The position numbers were made by a program, and so were the translations under genes. 48,494 nt of DNA from Aurantimonas sp036252795 (lineage in GTDB: Bacteria; Pseudomonadota; Alphaproteobacteria; Rhizobiales; Rhizobiaceae), in contig DASYHY010000149.1 in the NCBI GenBank assembly GCA_036252795.1, forward strand, positions 1-48,494, written 5' to 3'. The notes beneath the pieces are model-generated. The model was not told the DNA's origin and ran no database searches. It saw nothing but the letters and a program-made list of their open reading frames with translations. Positions within the stretch are counted from its first letter, which is position 1. Each line of letters starts with the position of its first letter. Of this stretch, positions 46,424-48,494 are shown one piece after another.

Positions 46424-47194
46424 ATGGCGCTTTTCGATCTGCGAGAGGCACTGGGGCAAGGGCGCTGCGTCCTTTCCTCGTGGCTCGGCCTGAGTGACCC
46501 GATCGTGCAGGAGGCGTTCCTGCGCGCCGGGTTCGACGCGGTCACGTTCGACATGCAGCACGGGCTTCAGGATGTCGCCTCGCTGCGCGACGGGATTGCG
46601 CTTGCCGTGCATCTGGGAAGGCCGGCGCTGGTCCGCCTGCCGGTCGAGGACCACGCGCTGGCCTCACGCTCGCTCGATTTCGGCGCTTCGGCGGTGATCA
46701 TGCCGATGATCGACTCCGTCGAGGACGCCCGGGCACTGGTGTCGGTGGCGAAGTACCCGCCGCTCGGTCAACGTTCCTATGGACCGACGCGGGCGGCAGA
46801 CCTGCACCGCTATCTGGATCGCGCCGACTATGTCGGCGGAGCAGCGAGCCAGACGCTCGCCTTCGCGATGATCGAGACAGCCAGGGCGCTGGCTGCGCTG
46901 GACGAGATCCTCGCGATCGACGGTCTCGACGGGGTGTTCGTCGGCCCCTCGGATCTGTCGATCGCGCTTTCCGGCGACGGTACCCTGAATCCGCGCAGCG
47001 AAGCCAACGAAGCCGCCATCCAGCGGATCGTCGCGGCGGCCGATGCCCACGGCAAGATCGCGGGGATCTACGCGGGCACGCCCGACGACGTGAAGCGCTA
47101 CCGCGCGCTCGGCTACCGGCTCGTCTGCGTCGGCTCCGATTTCGGCGTGATCACGGCCGGTGCCCGAGCCCTGGCCGACGCGTCGCGCGTCTAG
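46424..47194 (+). CDS. HpcH/HpaI-family aldolase
   Basis: A 256-residue class II, metal-dependent aldolase of the phosphoenolpyruvate/pyruvate domain family. It shows WLGLSDPIVQEAFLRAGFDAVTFDMQHG, PALVRLP, VIMPMIDSVEDA, GQRSYGPTRA, the metal-binding Glu in FAMIETARAL and GVFVGPSDLSIAL with the second metal ligand. Members split 2-oxo-4-hydroxy acids into pyruvate and an aldehyde. The natural substrate is unknown. It is packed against the zeta-inhibitor gene. Confidence 0.9.
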   Translation: MALFDLREALGQGRCVLSSWLGLSDPIVQEAFLRAGFDAVTFDMQHGLQDVASLRDGIALAVHLGRPALVRLPVEDHALASRSLDFGASAVIMPMIDSVEDARALVSVAKYPPLGQRSYGPTRAADLHRYLDRADYVGGAASQTLAFAMIETARALAALDEILAIDGLDGVFVGPSDLSIALSGDGTLNPRSEANEAAIQRIVAAADAHGKIAGIYAGTPDDVKRYRALGYRLVCVGSDFGVITAGARALADASRV

Positions 47195-47195
47195 C

Positions 47196-47756
47196 TCAGG
47201 CCGATACCGTCAGTCGCGACATGAACTGCCCGAAGGTCAGTAGGCCCTCGGGCCACGGCCCATGGCCGCTGTCGGCATTGATGTGGCCGGCTTCGCCCGC
47301 ATCGACGAACAGCGAGCCCCATGCACCCGCGATGTCCTCCGCCGCCTCGAAGGACGAGAAGGCATCGTTGCGGCTGGCGATGACGACGCTCGGAAACGGC
47401 AGGGGATCGCGCGGATAAGGGCCGAACGTCATCAGATGGCGAGGCCGGATCGCCTCGTTCTCGACATCCGGGGGGGCCACGAAGAACGCGCCCGCGACCC
47501 GCTTGTCGAATTGCGGGATCGCCTGGACGGCCGCCGCGACGCCCAACGAGTGGCCGACGAGGACGACCGGCCGCGTTGAATGGTTCACGGCTTCCGCGAC
47601 GCCGCGCGTCCAGTCCTCGCGGACAGGCTTGGTCCATTCCGCCTGCGGCACACGGCGCGCCGTCGACAGCCGCTTCTCCCAGCGGGTCTGCCAGTGATCT
47701 GCGGGGGAACCCTTGTAACCGGGAATGATGAGGATTTCGGCTTCGGCAACGCGCAT
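47196..47756 (-). CDS. RBBP9/YdeN-type serine hydrolase
   Basis: A 186-residue small alpha/beta hydrolase. The N-terminal ILIIPGYKGSPADHWQTRWE is typical of the family. The nucleophile Ser70 is in VGHSLG, Asp131 in ASRNDAF and His158 in EAGHIN, completing the triad. GHGPWPEG follows. The start at 47756 (MRVAEAE) is preferred over a longer reading from 47798. It is convergent with the aldolase gene; the stops are only a base or so apart. The substrate is unknown. Confidence 0.88.
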   Translation of the reverse strand: MRVAEAEILIIPGYKGSPADHWQTRWEKRLSTARRVPQAEWTKPVREDWTRGVAEAVNHSTRPVVLVGHSLGVAAAVQAIPQFDKRVAGAFFVAPPDVENEAIRPRHLMTFGPYPRDPLPFPSVVIASRNDAFSSFEAAEDIAGAWGSLFVDAGEAGHINADSGHGPWPEGLLTFGQFMSRLTVSA

Positions 47757-47816
47757 GGTGCCCGAAATGCGAACTGCGAAGCGGGAAGTCAACCGCACCG
47801 CGGTTCGTAGCGGCCC

Positions 47817-48008
47817 TCAGTTTGCGGGTGGGGGCGCTACCGGCTCCTGACCGACGGCGGAAGGTTGCGACCCCACTCCTGTGCGGGTCGCATCGTCCGG
47901 CGTCGCGGTGAAGAAGAGGAAGTAGACGATCAGCGCGAGCACTATGCTCGCGACGGCGATCCAGATGGCGTGGCTGCGGCGGGGCCTTGGGCCTGTCGGG
48001 TGGGACAC
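47817..48008 (-). CDS. Small single-span membrane protein
   Basis: A 63-residue protein starting at GTG 48008 after GAGGGAGAA, a strong ribosome-binding site. Basic residues precede one helix (about 14-35, IWIAVASIVLALIVYFLFF). A Pro/Gln/Ala-rich tail of about 28 residues follows, probably periplasmic. No family is recognised. It lies between purB and the RBBP9-type gene. Confidence 0.7.
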   Translation of the reverse strand: MSHPTGPRPRRSHAIWIAVASIVLALIVYFLFFTATPDDATRTGVGSQPSAVGQEPVAPPPAN

Positions 48009-48118
48009 CGGATTCTCCCTCGTTAAGATCGCTATGGCTGCCTGCCCTGCGAGCGTGCCTTGAGGGAAAAGAACTGCCGGCGTGGCGGGTTCCCGGTCCC
48101 GCGTCGGCGTGCGTCGGA

Positions 48119-48494
48119 TCAGCCGGAATGGCCGAAGACGCGCTCGAAGATCCTGCCGACATGCTTGGTGTGGTAGCCGAGATCGAATTTCTCGCGCAGC
48201 TCCGCCTCGGGCAGGGCGGCGGTGACCTCCGGATCGGCGAGAAGCTCGGTCAGGAAGTCCTTGTCCTCCTCCCAGACCTTCATCGCGTTGCGCTGCACCA
48301 GCCGGTAGGAATCCTCGCGGGAGACACCGGCCTGGGTCAGTGCCAGCAGCACGCGCTGCGAGTGGACGAGGCCCTTGAACTTGTTGAGGTTGGCGAGCAT
48401 CCGGTCGGGATAGACCAGCAGCTTGTCGACGACCCCGGTGAGGCGGGCGAGGGCGAAATCGAGCGTCACCGTCGCGTCGGGCCCGACATAGCGC
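48119..48494 (-). CDS. purB: Adenylosuccinate lyase, C-terminal part (5' truncated)
   Basis: The frame is open to the window edge; about 125 C-terminal residues are visible. They include LTGVVDKLLVYPDRMLANL, GLVHSQRVLLALTQAG, VQRNAMKVWEE and the end FDLGYHTKHVGRIFERVFG, all characteristic of the helical C-terminal region of bacterial PurB. The enzyme cleaves SAICAR and adenylosuccinate. The catalytic Ser loop lies outside the window. It is close to the divergent purine operon, consistent with the usual purB-purC linkage. Confidence 0.93.
   Translation of the reverse strand, partial: RYVGPDATVTLDFALARLTGVVDKLLVYPDRMLANLNKFKGLVHSQRVLLALTQAGVSREDSYRLVQRNAMKVWEEDKDFLTELLADPEVTAALPEAELREKFDLGYHTKHVGRIFERVFGHSG

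Overview
The window is GC-rich chromosomal DNA of an alphaproteobacterium of the order Hyphomicrobiales (Rhizobiales). Five things point there: a giant growth-pole-ring (GPR/RgsE-like) protein, a CckA hybrid kinase near recA-alaS-icd, a single-cysteine DksA, a zeta-type F1-ATPase inhibitor (DUF1476), and the block purB / purC-purS-purQ-purL-bolA-grxD. A member of Aurantimonadaceae or a related family would fit, but the family assignment is a guess. I see no rRNA, tRNA, prophage, insertion sequence or CRISPR array. Almost everything is core-genome sequence, densely packed and split into short operons on both strands.

Layout. 1-2.2 kb: the 3' part of an MCE (MlaD-like) lipid-transport protein and its auxiliary outer-membrane lipoprotein, closed by a strong terminator. 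2.4-9.6 kb (minus): a 2390-residue GPR-like scaffold built from 22-residue helical repeats. 10.0-11.6 kb: a stand-alone histidine phosphotransfer (Hpt) protein, a [2Fe-2S] ferredoxin and a DUF922 secreted protease-like protein. 11.7-13.1 kb: folP-folK, without folB between them. 13.1-17 kb (minus): a small secreted protein, the ycjX-ycjF pair and a SixA-type phosphatase. 17.2 kb: dksA. 17.8-22.0 kb: a fliO-like gene divergent from cckA. 22.0-23.9 kb (minus): psuK-psuG for pseudouridine breakdown. 24.1-28.0 kb: recA, with a LexA-type box inside its promoter, then alaS. 28.1-29.8 kb (minus): a small acidic periplasmic protein and icd. 30-33.1 kb: a type-B carboxylesterase, trmJ and murI. 33.2-36.2 kb: two secreted or lipoprotein hypotheticals, a 52-residue Pmp3-family peptide, rpsD and a NADAR-family N-glycosidase. 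36.4-39.4 kb: ttcA, an inositol-monophosphatase-family gene and a Bcr/CflA-type MFS exporter. 39.7-45.8 kb (minus): grxD, bolA, purL, two lipoproteins, purQ, a coiled-coil protein, purS and purC. 46.1-47.2 kb: the zeta inhibitor and an HpcH/HpaI aldolase. 47.2-48.5 kb (minus): an RBBP9/YdeN hydrolase, a small membrane protein and the 3' end of purB.

How the parts work together. Four purine genes plus the end of purB cover most mid-pathway steps. BolA and the CGFS glutaredoxin form an iron-sulfur/iron-sensing pair. CckA, DksA and RecA are global regulators or stress factors. GPR organises unipolar growth and its neighbour is an orphan phosphotransfer protein. The observations most worth following are the GPR repeat architecture and its divergent Hpt partner, a pair of secreted paralogues 20 kb apart, two lipoprotein genes translationally coupled into the purine operon, and the missing folB.
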